From DATAES01 sp963721305 (GTDB lineage: Bacteria > Actinomycetota > Acidimicrobiia > Acidimicrobiales > JACDCH01), in contig CAVRIR010000003.1 of the NCBI GenBank assembly GCA_963721305.1, positions 372,001 to 436,000 on the forward strand: a stretch of DNA of 64,000 bases, given 5' to 3'. The notes beneath the pieces were generated by a model. That model had not been told where the DNA came from. It made no database searches and saw only the letters and a program-made list of their open reading frames with translations. This document shows positions 34,146 through 43,142 of the stretch, in pieces; position 1 is the stretch's first letter; every line of letters begins with the position of its first letter. The position numbers and the translations under genes are program-made.

Positions 34146-34433
34146 TTACGGGACGACGTGGAACTCGACGCGGTACAGCACGGTGTCGTCGTGGATCGGT
34201 CCGCTGTGCGCGGCGCGCCGTCGCAGGGTCTCGAGGTCGGGTTCACCGGTCGCCGCGAGATCTTCGTGCGTGATCGACGAGAACGGCAGCAGCTCGATGT
34301 CGTCGACCTCGATCGTCACCGCGCCGCTCCTGTAGACGCCTCCTGCCTTCACCTTCGGTCTGGACCACAGCCGGTAGCTCACCGTGATCGTTCCGTCCGC
34401 CACTCGGTCTCGAAGTTCTGGGCTGAACTGCAC
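34146..34433 (-). CDS. ASCH-domain-like small protein
   Basis: A 95-residue protein starting at GTG 34433. The segment VSYRLWSRPKVKAGGVYR followed by AVTIEVDDIELLPF and TGEPDLETLRRRAA fits the ASCH (PUA-like, RNA-associated) domain as seen in small actinobacterial proteins. The assignment is from pattern recognition only. It is divergent from the small lipoprotein gene and 69 nt upstream of the methyltransferase gene on the same strand. Confidence 0.75.
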   Translation of the reverse strand: MQFSPELRDRVADGTITVSYRLWSRPKVKAGGVYRSGAVTIEVDDIELLPFSSITHEDLAATGEPDLETLRRRAAHSGPIHDDTVLYRVEFHVVP

Positions 34434-34462
34434 GTCACCAATTGTGGAACCACAATCTCGGC

Positions 34463-34687
34463 GTGCGGTGCGTCGCCATCGCCTTGATCATGGCGGGACT
34501 CCTCGGATGCGTCGTGGCGTGCACCGCCGATCAGTCCTCGGTGCCTACCGCGACGGCGTCAGCCAGTCCTTCGGACCCATGTGGCGTACCACGGCGACGA
34601 CATCAGCCTCACGCTCGGCAACCTCGTGGCGGATGTGGCTGCGCCCGAGGCCACGTAGTCGAGTCACCACTGACCGCCAGTCGATGA
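34463..34687 (+). CDS. Putative small lipoprotein, possibly frameshifted
   Basis: From GTG 34463 the product starts with a signal-peptide-like segment (VAIALIMAGLLGCVVACTAD) and a lipobox ending in Cys, then a Ser/Thr-rich linker. The rest of the frame is Arg/His-rich and unnatural. The next frame gives YHGDDISLTLGNLVADVAA and a stop at 34656-34658, so a single extra base around 34560-34586 may have broken a lipoprotein of about 65 residues. The evidence is weak because there is no recognised family. Confidence 0.4.
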   Translation: MRCVAIALIMAGLLGCVVACTADQSSVPTATASASPSDPCGVPRRRHQPHARQPRGGCGCARGHVVESPLTASR

Positions 34688-34923
34688 GGCGCCGATCGCT
34701 CAGCGCTCTTTCCGATGCCTACGATTCGGATGTGTCGCTCGAGACACGCGTTGTGCTGAGCTCGATCTGCGCGTTCAACGCGATCGTCATGGTGGTTCTT
34801 GCTGCCGTCAGCCTCGAATATGTCGATGGCGGGGCCAGGGTCGTGGGCGCCGTCTTCTTCCTCGTGGGCTCTGCCGTGCTGTTCGGCGCGTCGCACGCCC
34901 TGCGGCCCTACCGCAACGAGTAG
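34684..34923 (+). CDS. Small hypothetical membrane protein
   Basis: A 79-residue product with two hydrophobic segments (about residues 24-44, SSICAFNAIVMVVLAAVSLE, and 50-71, VVGAVFFLVGSAVLFGAS) and short polar ends. No family recognised. GTG 34732 is an alternative start that trims a Ser/Arg-rich leader. It is tail-to-tail with the next gene, three bases apart. Confidence 0.5.
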   Translation: MRRRSLSALSDAYDSDVSLETRVVLSSICAFNAIVMVVLAAVSLEYVDGGARVVGAVFFLVGSAVLFGASHALRPYRNE

Positions 34924-34926
34924 CCG

Positions 34927-35304
34927 CTACGGCTGTGCGGGTTTGTAGTTGTCGCGCGGGAAGTCGGGAGGGTACGGGCCGGACAGGTGAACGCTCACTC
35001 CTGCGACGTAGTCCCAGATCTGCACACTGAAGTCGTAGGCCGGTGAGTACAGCACGTGAACCGGCTTGCGGGCGGAGATCGCCTCGGCGATCGCAACACG
35101 GATCGCTTCCTGCAACGCGGCTGGGATCGATTCGATGTACGCGGCTTCATGCGCTTCGAGTCCGGCCAAGGCTTGTGCCTGCTCGACCAGCGAGTGGGGC
35201 TTCTGCAACTCGGCCAGCAGGTTGTCGTCCTCAGCGAACATCGCCTCGATGGACTCGGGGTGGAGCGCGTTGGTCAGCTTGACCATCGCTGCGGCGTACG
35301 GCAT
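34927..35304 (-). CDS. Hypothetical protein (125 aa)
   Basis: Product of ATG 35304 (or ATG 35286). It has a helical N-terminal half (VKLTNALHPESIEAMFAEDD) and a mixed C-terminal half (VHVLYSPAYDFSVQIWDYVAG, SVHLSGPYPPDFPRDNY). No family was recognised and there are no signal or membrane segments. Codon use looks like real coding sequence, and the frame upstream is just antisense of the cyclase gene. It is divergent from that gene with 84 bp between. Confidence 0.6.
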   Translation of the reverse strand: MPYAAAMVKLTNALHPESIEAMFAEDDNLLAELQKPHSLVEQAQALAGLEAHEAAYIESIPAALQEAIRVAIAEAISARKPVHVLYSPAYDFSVQIWDYVAGVSVHLSGPYPPDFPRDNYKPAQP

Positions 35305-35388
35305 GAGAACTGGCCTCCCTCTCGTCGGTCGATGTGGGAGTCTCATCGGCGGACGTAGCCCGCACAAGTCCTTCCCCACGAGCCACCG

Positions 35389-38300
35389 GTGAGCGCGCAA
35401 CCAAAGACGGTCTTGTTCACGGATATGGAGGGGTCCACCGCGTTCACCAGTGAGCGCGGCGACGAGAGTGCTGTCGCGTTGATGGCCGTGCACGAGCGGG
35501 CCGTTCGTGAGGCAGCGGCACAACACGACGGTTGGGTCGTGAAGAACACCGGTGACGGGTTCCTCGTCGTGTTCCCCGACTGCGCGCCGGGCATCGCGTG
35601 CGCGCTCGACGTCAACGAGCGGTTGCACGAGCACAACGCCGAACATCCCGACGCGGCCTTGCGGGTGCGCATGGGTTTGCACACGGGCACACTCCTGGAA
35701 CGGGCCCACGATGTCTTCGGGCTGACTGTCACGATCGCGTCGCGCGTGACGTCGAAGGCGACGAGCGGCCAGTTGCTCGTGTCGGACGACGTGCGCAACG
35801 TCGCCGCACCCGGCGACTGGAAGTTCGTCGATCGCGGCCTGTTCTGGCTGAAGGGGCTGGTCGAGCAGTGGCGTTTGTTCGAAGCGACCCGCGGCGAGCC
35901 CGTCGCACCGCCGGCTCTGGACGCGGCACTGCCGTTCGTCGGCCGCGACGCCGAGCGCGCCGAGCTGCGTCGTCACGTCGAGCGCGCCGGCGGCGCGCAC
36001 GGCGAGCTGATCGTCGTCGCGGGCGCGGCAGGCACGGGCAAGACGCGGCTGGTCGAGGAAGTCGGCGCTGAAGCGGAGGCGGGCGGCCTGCGCTTCCTCG
36101 TCGGGCGCTGCCACGACACCAGCCAGGCCGACCCGTACACACCGCTCGTCGAAGTCCTCGAGTCGGTCGAGCGTCGACTGACCGTCGACGCCTTCCGTGA
36201 GGCGCTCGGTGCCGACGCAACGGAAGTGGCTCGGCTGCTGCCGCACCTCAGGCAGCGCTATCCCGACATCGCGCCGCCAGCCGAGGCGCCGACGCAAGAG
36301 CAGCGTCGGTACCTGTTCATGAGCGTGCGCGATGTCTTCGCCCGCCTCGCCGGCATCCGGCCGTTGGTGATCCTGCTGGATGATCTTCACTGGGCCGACG
36401 GGCCGACGCTCCTGTTCCTCGAGCAGCTCGCGGAGGTCCTCAGCGGACTGCCGATCGTGGTCGTCGGTACGTATCGGGTCGAGGCGCTCACGGCGGCGAC
36501 ACCGCTGCACGCCACACTGACCAAGCTGCACCGCGGCCATCTTGTGGAGACCATCGCCATCGACGCGCTGACAGCGGACGACGTCGGCGCGCTGTTGGCG
36601 CGCGTCGGGGGCGCCGACCCGCCGCCCGACCTCGTCCGGACGTTGCACGAGTCGACCAATGGCAACCCCTTCTTCCTCGGAGAGCTGCTCGCACAGGTGC
36701 TCGAGCAACAGCCCTTGTTCGACGAGCGCGGCTGGTTGGCGGACACGCAGGCGCTGCACCTCGAGGTTCCCGAGAGTGTGCGCTTCACCATCGAGAACCG
36801 TGTGCAGTCGCTGGAGGAGCGAACTCAACGGATGCTCACGGCCGCGTGTCCGGCGGACCGAGCGTTCGGTTTCGACTTCGTCGCGATCGTGAGCGATCTC
36901 GACGGCGACGAGCTCATCGACGCCATCGACGAGGCCGAACGAGCACGGCTCATATCGTCCGAGATCGACGACGGACTCGTCCGGTTCACGTTCGCGCACG
37001 AGCTCGTCCGCCAGACGCTGCTCAACCGCGTCTCCCACATGCGCCGCCAACGGCTACACGCAAAGGTGGCCGACGCGCTCGAGCGCGTCCATGCGGACGC
37101 GTTGTCCGAGCATGCCGCGACCGTCGTGTACCACCTCGGTGAAGCCGGCCAGTTCGCAGACCGCGACCGCACGGTGCGTTTCCTCGCGCTCGCCGGCGCA
37201 CGCGCGCTCGAAGCGGCTGCGTTCGAGGACGCCGTTCGCCATCTCCAACGAGCGCTGTCGATGATCGCGGACGACGACGGAGCGGCGCGGGCGCCGTTGC
37301 TCGACCAGATTGCACAAGCCGAGCGCAGCCTCGGCCATCTCGACGACGCGCTCGAGCTGTGGGATCGGGCGCTCGACGCGTTCGGGCAGGCCGGCGACGC
37401 ACATGCGGCCGCGCGCGTCTGTCTCGACGCGGCGATCCAAGTTGCTTGGTGGCGGCGCGGCCACGACGTGGCTCGACTCGTCGAGCGCGGGCTGGCCGCG
37501 ATCGGCGAGCAGGACAGCAGCACTCGCGCGGGGTTGCTCGCCGTGGCGGGGATGACGGCGAGCCAGTCCGGACGGTACGTCGACGGCGAGGAGCTGCTGG
37601 ACGAGGCGCTGAGCATCGCCACCCGGCACAGCGACAACTGGATCATCGGGCTGACGCTGTACGCGCGGTCCACGCACCACTTCGCGTACCAAGAGTTCCG
37701 CGAAGCCGTCGAGACCGGCACCGAGAGCATCGACTACCTGCGCGAGGCGTCCGATCTCTGGAGCCTCGCGAACATGTTGGGTTACGTCGGCACGGCACGC
37801 GGCTGGCTCGGGCGGTTCGAAGGTGCGGCGGTCCTCGGCGCCGAAGGCGAGGAGCTGGCGCATCGGCTGGGCAACTGGTCGGCCTTCGTGTTCGCGGAGC
37901 AGGCACGTGGGTTCCGTGAGATCGGCGGCAAGCCGGTCAACGACACGCTCGCACGGCGGGGTGCTCACGCACTCGAGCTCGCGCGCGACCTCGGGTTTCC
38001 TTGGCTCTCGTCGGTCGGGCACGCTCGGCTGGGCCTTGCCGCGTTCTGGCGTGGCGACTGGACCGCCGCCCTCGCAGAGTTCGAACGAGCCGCCGAGTTC
38101 GAGGGTGGCGGCGCCACGGGCGGGCAGCTCGGCCGTCGCCTGTTGATCCACGCGTACCTCGGGAACCGTGACACCGCCCTCGAGCTCATCGACCTCGCTC
38201 GTTCGGAGTTCCCACGCATCGGCCAACCGGCGCCCGCGTCCTCGTGGGGGCTCGCCGTGACCACCGTCGAGGCGCTGCGACTGCTCGGCCGCCGGGACGA

Positions 38301-38667
38301 GGTCGCCGAGCTGTACCCGATCGTCACTGCCTTCAGTGACGCCACCGGGAGCGTCATGCGGGCATGGGATTTCCGGCTCGTCGCCACCTTGCAAGGCATG
38401 GCCGCCGGCTGTGACGGCGACTGGGTCGCGGCAGAGGCGCACTTCGAGGAAGCGCTTCGCCAGTCACAAGCCCTTCCGATGTTGCGGGAGGAGCCGGACG
38501 TGCACCGGTTCTTCGCTCAGATGCTGCTCGAGCGCGATCGGCCCGGAGACGGCGAGCGTGCGGGCACGATGTTGGAGACGGCGATCGAGGCGTACACGAC
38601 GTTCAACATGCCGCGGCACGCGGCGTTGGCTCGCGAGCTCGCGGCCGGCATCGACGACCCGCACTAG
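35389..38667 (+). CDS. Adenylate/guanylate cyclase-domain, AAA ATPase and TPR signalling protein
   Basis: A 1092-residue three-part regulator. Residues 5-165 are a class III cyclase domain: first metal Asp12 in FTDMEGST, substrate Lys52 and metal Asp56 in VKNTGDGFL, Asp108 in HDVFG. The transition-state Asn is replaced by Thr115 while Arg119 is kept (VTIASR). Residues 180-500 are a MalT/LuxR-like STAND ATPase with Walker A GAAGTGKT (212-219) and Walker B LVILLDDLHWAD. The rest (about 580-1080) is a helical TPR-like array. There is no C-terminal LuxR DNA-binding domain. The signal and partner are unknown. Confidence 0.88.
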   Translation: MSAQPKTVLFTDMEGSTAFTSERGDESAVALMAVHERAVREAAAQHDGWVVKNTGDGFLVVFPDCAPGIACALDVNERLHEHNAEHPDAALRVRMGLHTGTLLERAHDVFGLTVTIASRVTSKATSGQLLVSDDVRNVAAPGDWKFVDRGLFWLKGLVEQWRLFEATRGEPVAPPALDAALPFVGRDAERAELRRHVERAGGAHGELIVVAGAAGTGKTRLVEEVGAEAEAGGLRFLVGRCHDTSQADPYTPLVEVLESVERRLTVDAFREALGADATEVARLLPHLRQRYPDIAPPAEAPTQEQRRYLFMSVRDVFARLAGIRPLVILLDDLHWADGPTLLFLEQLAEVLSGLPIVVVGTYRVEALTAATPLHATLTKLHRGHLVETIAIDALTADDVGALLARVGGADPPPDLVRTLHESTNGNPFFLGELLAQVLEQQPLFDERGWLADTQALHLEVPESVRFTIENRVQSLEERTQRMLTAACPADRAFGFDFVAIVSDLDGDELIDAIDEAERARLISSEIDDGLVRFTFAHELVRQTLLNRVSHMRRQRLHAKVADALERVHADALSEHAATVVYHLGEAGQFADRDRTVRFLALAGARALEAAAFEDAVRHLQRALSMIADDDGAARAPLLDQIAQAERSLGHLDDALELWDRALDAFGQAGDAHAAARVCLDAAIQVAWWRRGHDVARLVERGLAAIGEQDSSTRAGLLAVAGMTASQSGRYVDGEELLDEALSIATRHSDNWIIGLTLYARSTHHFAYQEFREAVETGTESIDYLREASDLWSLANMLGYVGTARGWLGRFEGAAVLGAEGEELAHRLGNWSAFVFAEQARGFREIGGKPVNDTLARRGAHALELARDLGFPWLSSVGHARLGLAAFWRGDWTAALAEFERAAEFEGGGATGGQLGRRLLIHAYLGNRDTALELIDLARSEFPRIGQPAPASSWGLAVTTVEALRLLGRRDEVAELYPIVTAFSDATGSVMRAWDFRLVATLQGMAAGCDGDWVAAEAHFEEALRQSQALPMLREEPDVHRFFAQMLLERDRPGDGERAGTMLETAIEAYTTFNMPRHAALARELAAGIDDPH

Positions 38668-38678
38668 CTTCCGTCTCC

Positions 38679-39428
38679 ATGGACGTTCGGTTGGACGGAA
38701 AGGTCGCGGTGGTGACCGGGGCGTCGAAAGGCATCGGCCGTTCGATCGCCGGGGTCATGGCCGCAGCAGGCGCACGCGTGATGATCTCGTCGCGCAAGCA
38801 GGATGCGCTCGACGCGGCCGCGGCGACGATGGGTGGCGACGTGGCGACGTTCGCCGCGAATGCGGGTGATCCCGAGCAAGCGGAAGCGTGCGTCGCCGCG
38901 ACGATCGAACGGTTCGGTGCCGTCGACATCCTCGTCAACAACGCGGCGACCAATCCCTACATGGGCCCGAGCATCGACATCGATCTCGGACGATTCGACA
39001 AGACGGTCCAGGTCAACCTGCGAGGGCCGCTCGTCTGGACGCAGCTCGCATGGCAGGCATGGATGCGCGATCGCGGTGGCGCGGTCATCAACATCGCGTC
39101 GGTGGGCGGGTTCGGCATCGAACCGAGCATCGGCATCTACAACACCACGAAGGCCGGGCTGATCTACCTCACTCGCACACTGGCGGCGGAGCTGGCACCC
39201 GGCGTGCGCGTGAACGCGATCGCGCCGGGCCTGGTCAAGACCGACATGGCGCGCGCGTTGTGGGAACCGAACGAGCACGAGCTCGGGAAGCGGCTGCCGC
39301 TCGAACGGCTCGGCGAGCCGGACGACATCGGAAAGGCAGCGTTGTTCCTCGCCAGTGAGCAGTCGTCGTGGATCACCGGGCACACGCTCGTGGTCGACGG
39401 AGGCGCGCTCATCCGTCCCGGCCGCTGA
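38679..39428 (+). CDS. Short-chain dehydrogenase/reductase, FabG-like
   Basis: A 249-residue classical SDR. The NAD(P) motif is TGASKGIGRS, followed by DILVNNAATNPYM, catalytic Ser in INIASVGG, Tyr/Lys in YNTTKAGLI, and the C-terminal LGEPDDIGKAALFLASEQSSWITGH. An Arg at position 41 of SSRKQD suggests NADP(H). The substrate is unknown; possibilities are a 3-oxoacyl or hydroxy-acid group. It starts 11 nt after the cyclase-ATPase gene. Confidence 0.9.
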   Translation: MDVRLDGKVAVVTGASKGIGRSIAGVMAAAGARVMISSRKQDALDAAAATMGGDVATFAANAGDPEQAEACVAATIERFGAVDILVNNAATNPYMGPSIDIDLGRFDKTVQVNLRGPLVWTQLAWQAWMRDRGGAVINIASVGGFGIEPSIGIYNTTKAGLIYLTRTLAAELAPGVRVNAIAPGLVKTDMARALWEPNEHELGKRLPLERLGEPDDIGKAALFLASEQSSWITGHTLVVDGGALIRPGR

Positions 39429-39443
39429 CAACGGCCCGAAGAA

Positions 39444-40514
39444 TCAGAGGTCGGCGCGACGAACCTTGCCGAGCGAAGTGCGAGGAAGCGCGTCCACGAC
39501 GACCAGTTCGCGCGGCGCGGCCCACGGCCCGAGCTGCGCCTTCGCAGCGTCGCGGAGCGACTCGAGCGTCGGCGGGCGCCCGGGATCGGCGGCGACGACG
39601 AGCGCAACGACTCGCTGACCCCATTCCTCGTCGTCTCGCCCGACCACCGCGACCTCACGCACACCCGGCAACGTCGCGAGCACCCGTTCGACGGCCTCTG
39701 GCCAGACGTTCTCGGCGCCCGTGATGATCATGTCGCCGATGCGTCCGAACACGTGCAAGCGTCCGTCGTCGCCGATCGAACCGGCGTCACCGGTGCGGAA
39801 CCAACCTTGGTCGTCCTTCGGATCGACGCCATCGCGATAGCAACGCAGCAGCATCGGCCCTCGCACCGAGATCTCGCCTGTTTCGGGATCGGTCCTGCAC
39901 TCGACGCCGTCGAGCGTGACGCCTTCGTAGACCACACCACTCCCGGTCTCGGTCATGCCGTACGTGGCGACCACGTTCGCGGGCCGAGTCGACGGGGGCG
40001 CCGAGCCGCCGAGGACGATCGTCCGGAACCGCGCAGGATCGACGCGCCGGAGCGCGGTCGTCACCAGTGAGACGAGCGTGGCGCCGCCGCGCGCAGCCTG
40101 ATCGACGGCGACTGCGTCGAACCCGGGATGGACGACGAGGGGCGTGCCCGTCAGCAGCGCGCGGGTCACCACGGACAGGCCGCCGACGTGCGCCAGCGGC
40201 AGACACGCGAGCCACGTGTCACGAGTGGGATCGACGGCGAGGCGCGCGCTCGTGGCGGTAGCTGATGCGGCAAGCGCGTCATGGGTGAGCACCACACCCT
40301 TGGGTTCGCCGGTCGTGCCGCTGGTCGCGACGACGAGCGCGTCACCGGCTTCGACGGGATCGTCGATGCGCAGCGCTCGGAGCAACGACTCGACGGCAGG
40401 CTTCGGTAACCGGGGATCGACCGGGACGACCGCGTCGCCGTCGTCCCACGCGGTGCGCAACGCATCCACGAACTCGGGACCGCCGGGCAGGGCGAGCGGG
40501 ACGAGGCGGCGCAT
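39444..40514 (-). CDS. menE: o-Succinylbenzoate--CoA ligase MenE
   Basis: AMP-forming acyl-CoA ligase of about 356 residues, short as is typical of actinobacterial MenE. The ATP loop is TSGTTGEPKGVVLTH, with PLAHVGGLSVV, TYGMTETGSGV, the RTGDAG hinge and the catalytic Lys in the final TSLGKVRRADL. It activates o-succinylbenzoate for naphthoate ring closure. ATG 40514 (or 40526) gives the natural start MRRLVPLALPGG; the frame further upstream would overlap menB. It is divergent from menB. Confidence 0.88.
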   Translation of the reverse strand: MRRLVPLALPGGPEFVDALRTAWDDGDAVVPVDPRLPKPAVESLLRALRIDDPVEAGDALVVATSGTTGEPKGVVLTHDALAASATATSARLAVDPTRDTWLACLPLAHVGGLSVVTRALLTGTPLVVHPGFDAVAVDQAARGGATLVSLVTTALRRVDPARFRTIVLGGSAPPSTRPANVVATYGMTETGSGVVYEGVTLDGVECRTDPETGEISVRGPMLLRCYRDGVDPKDDQGWFRTGDAGSIGDDGRLHVFGRIGDMIITGAENVWPEAVERVLATLPGVREVAVVGRDDEEWGQRVVALVVAADPGRPPTLESLRDAAKAQLGPWAAPRELVVVDALPRTSLGKVRRADL

Positions 40515-40572
40515 CCCCGCCAGCATGGCGTGATTCGGCGCGGCGCAACGGACAACGGCAGACTCCAGCTTC

Positions 40573-41469
40573 GTGAGCGAGCGAAGCGAGCCGTCGAAGA
40601 TCCGACCGGGCGCGGAGTGGAAGCCGGGAAGCGACCGCGAGTACACGGACATTCGTTACGAGGTGGCGACACCGCCGGGAGCCGATACCGACACGCAGAT
40701 CGCCAAGCTGACGATCTGCCGGCCCGAGGTCCGCAACGCGTTCCGTCCACAGACGTTGATCGAGCTCGCGGACGCGTTCGAGCGGGCCCGTGACGACCTC
40801 TCGGTTGGGGCGATCATCCTGACCGGCGAGGGCGATCAGGCCTTCTGCTCCGGCGGAGATCAGCGGGTGCGGGGCGACACCGGGTATCTCGGCGACGACG
40901 CCGCGGCGAAACAGGGCGTCGGCCGGTTCCACGTGACCGACTTGCAGGTGCAGATGCGGCGCCTGCCCAAGCCGATCGTCGCCATGGTCGCGGGCTACGC
41001 GATCGGTGGCGGGCATGTGCTCCATGTGGTCTGTGACCTCACGATCGCGGCGGACAACGCACGCTTCGGGCAGACCGGTCCGAAGGTCGGGAGCTTCGAC
41101 GGCGGTTTCGGGGTCAGCGTGCTGTCCCGGCTCGTCGGACCGAAGAAGGCGAAGGAGATCTGGTTCCTCTGCCGCCAGTACGACGCGCAGCAGGCAGCCG
41201 ACATGGGGCTCGTGAACACCGTGGTCCCTGTCGAGGACCTCGAAGTCGAGACGGTGCAGTGGTGCAGCGAGATGTTGCGGCTGTCGCCGTTCGCGCTGCG
41301 CTTGCTGAAGGCGAGCTTCCTCGCCGACGAGGACGGGCTCGCCGGCATTCAGCAGCTCGCGCACGACGCGAACCTGCTCTTCTACGCCGCGCCCGAGGCG
41401 CAGGAGGGCCGCGAGGCGTACAAGGCGAAGCGCACCCCCGACTTCTCGCAGTTCCCTCGTCGTCCGTGA
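40573..41469 (+). CDS. menB: 1,4-Dihydroxy-2-naphthoyl-CoA synthase MenB
   Basis: Crotonase-fold enzyme of 298 residues that closes the naphthoquinone ring from o-succinylbenzoyl-CoA. MenB hallmarks are CSGGDQRVRGDTGYLG, VAGYAIGGGHVLHVVCDLTI, FGQTGPKVGSFDGG, and the C-terminal EGREAYKAKRTPDFSQFPR. The start is GTG 40573, where a GAGCGAGCGAAGCGAG repeat encodes the first residues (SERSEP); the conserved part begins about residue 22 (YTDIRYE). It overlaps menA by four bases (GTGA). Confidence 0.96.
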   Translation: MSERSEPSKIRPGAEWKPGSDREYTDIRYEVATPPGADTDTQIAKLTICRPEVRNAFRPQTLIELADAFERARDDLSVGAIILTGEGDQAFCSGGDQRVRGDTGYLGDDAAAKQGVGRFHVTDLQVQMRRLPKPIVAMVAGYAIGGGHVLHVVCDLTIAADNARFGQTGPKVGSFDGGFGVSVLSRLVGPKKAKEIWFLCRQYDAQQAADMGLVNTVVPVEDLEVETVQWCSEMLRLSPFALRLLKASFLADEDGLAGIQQLAHDANLLFYAAPEAQEGREAYKAKRTPDFSQFPRRP

Positions 41470-42353
41470 ACAAGTGGCTCGCCGGTGCGCGCCCGTGCAC
41501 GCTGCCGGCGGCGATCGTCCCTGTCCTCGTCGGCACCGCGTGCGCGGTCGGTGACACGGGCGCGGGCAAGGGGATCGTCTGGTGGCGCGCGATCGCGGCG
41601 CTGATCGCGGCGGTCGGCATCCAAGTCGGAACCAACTACGCCAACGACTACAGCGACGGCAAGCGGGGGACTGACGATCCCGGGCAACGTGTCGGCCCGC
41701 CGCGGCTCGTCGGTTGGGGCCTCGCGTCACCGGACGCGGTGCGCAACGCGGCGTTGCTCTCGTTCGGTGTCGCCGCGGTCGCCGGTCTCGCCCTCGCGAT
41801 CGCAGTGGACTGGAAGCTGCTGCTCGTCGGTGTCGCGTCGTTCGCGGCGGGATGGTTCTACACGGGTGGGCCGAAGCCGTACGGGTACGCGGGTCTCGGT
41901 GAGCTGTTCGTGTTCCTGTTCTTCGGTGTCGTCGCCACCGTCGGATCGACGTACGTGCAGACCGTCCGAGTCACGGCGCTGTCGGTGGGCGCCTCGATTC
42001 CGGTCGGTCTGCTGGCGACCGCGTTGTTGGTGACCAACAACCTGCGCGACATCCCGAGCGACACGCAGTCCGGCAAGCGGACCCTTGCTGTCCGGTTGGG
42101 CGACCAGCGCACGCGGCTGCTGTACGTCGGGCTGCTCATCGCCACGTTCGTCTCCGTTCCGTTCGTCGCAGGGCTCGGTGGGCGACCATTGGGTGCGATC
42201 GCACTCGGCGCGATCCTGCTCGCGGAGAAGCCGGTCACCGCAGTGCTGTCCGGCGCGCGGGGGCCCGCGTTGATACCGGTGCTGATCGCGACGGGCCGGG
42301 TGCAACTCGTGTTCGGCGTGCTGTTCGCCACCGGGCTGGCGATCTCCGGTTGA
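41466..42353 (+). CDS. menA: 1,4-Dihydroxy-2-naphthoate polyprenyltransferase MenA
   Basis: A 295-residue UbiA-family membrane prenyltransferase with about eight helices. The two Asp-rich prenyl-diphosphate sites are NYANDYSDGKRGTDD and NNLRDIPSDTQSGKRT, both in the MenA form. It attaches the isoprenoid tail to DHNA, giving demethylmenaquinone. The GTG start at 41466 overlaps the menB stop. The menH gene ends on the opposite strand directly at the menA stop. Confidence 0.95.
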   Translation: MNKWLAGARPCTLPAAIVPVLVGTACAVGDTGAGKGIVWWRAIAALIAAVGIQVGTNYANDYSDGKRGTDDPGQRVGPPRLVGWGLASPDAVRNAALLSFGVAAVAGLALAIAVDWKLLLVGVASFAAGWFYTGGPKPYGYAGLGELFVFLFFGVVATVGSTYVQTVRVTALSVGASIPVGLLATALLVTNNLRDIPSDTQSGKRTLAVRLGDQRTRLLYVGLLIATFVSVPFVAGLGGRPLGAIALGAILLAEKPVTAVLSGARGPALIPVLIATGRVQLVFGVLFATGLAISG

Positions 42354-43122
42354 TCAATTCAGAGTTCGTGTCGCGCGCAACCACTCGCGAACGATTGCCG
42401 TGCACGCCTCGGGTTGTTCGAGATGCACGGTGTGACCCGCGTTCGGCACGAGAGCGATGGTTGCGTTCGCGCCGATGGCTGCCGTCATCGCCTCGGCTTC
42501 AGCGCTGAACTTCGGGTCGTCCTCGCCGGCCATCAGCAGAACCGGGACGTCCATGGTCGCGAGCCGCGACTGCAGCGGTTCCTGCGAACCGGTTCCCGCG
42601 AGACGCATGCTGCCCGCCAGTCCGGCCACGGTGTTGCCGGCCCGCTCGCGGCGGAACTGCATCGCCTCGGGCAGCCCCGCGAACAAGGGTTGCTCGAGCC
42701 ACGCGTCGAGGAAGCGTTCGAGGCCTTGCTGTTCCAACCGCGCCGCTGTCTCCTGGTCGGCTCGTTTGCGTTCCGCTCGCGCCGCGGGATCTTCGATGCC
42801 AGCGGTCCCGCCGATGACCACGAGGGCACGCACGACGTCGGGATGGGCGAGCGCGACGTGGAGGGCGAAGCGCGCCCCCATCGAGTAGCCGAGATACGTC
42901 GCCGGTCCACCGGCTTCAGCGAGGAGGTCGGCGCCGCGCCACAGGTCCGCGTCGATCGCCGACGACTCGCCGTGGCCGGGCGCGTCGACGCGGACGACTT
43001 CGTGATCGGTGGCGAGCGCCGACGCGAGCTGACCCCAACAGTTGCGGTTCTGCGTGAAGCCGTGGACGAGGACGACGCGCGTGGCCCGAGCCGTCGATCT
43101 CGCGGTGCAACACGTCCGCCAC
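42354..43122 (-). CDS. menH: MenH-like alpha/beta hydrolase (SHCHC synthase), split by an apparent +1 frameshift
   Basis: MenH removes pyruvate from SEPHCHC. The conserved body reads VVLVHGFTQNRNCWGQLA, APGHGESS, the nucleophile elbow YLGYSMGARFALH, LMAGEDDPKFSAEA and AGHTVHLEQPEA. The natural start (GTG 43122 or 43113, VLHREIDGSGHA) is in another frame; removing one base around 43074-43086 joins it to RVVLVHGF and gives about 252-255 residues. The position between menA and menD and the hydrolase motifs support MenH over a generic hydrolase. It is divergent from menD with 20 bp between starts. Confidence 0.83.
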
Positions 43123-43142
43123 ACTTGCACGAAGATGGTCTG

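Noticed and set aside
32598..34487. A 629-codon plus-strand open frame across three minus-strand genes
   Set aside because: Arg/Val-rich shadow; the minus-strand hydrolase, methyltransferase and ASCH-like genes have clear motifs.
34927..37050. A 707-codon open frame on the minus strand
   Set aside because: Only its last 125 codons look like protein; the rest is antisense of the cyclase-ATPase gene with Arg/His/Gln-rich shadow composition.
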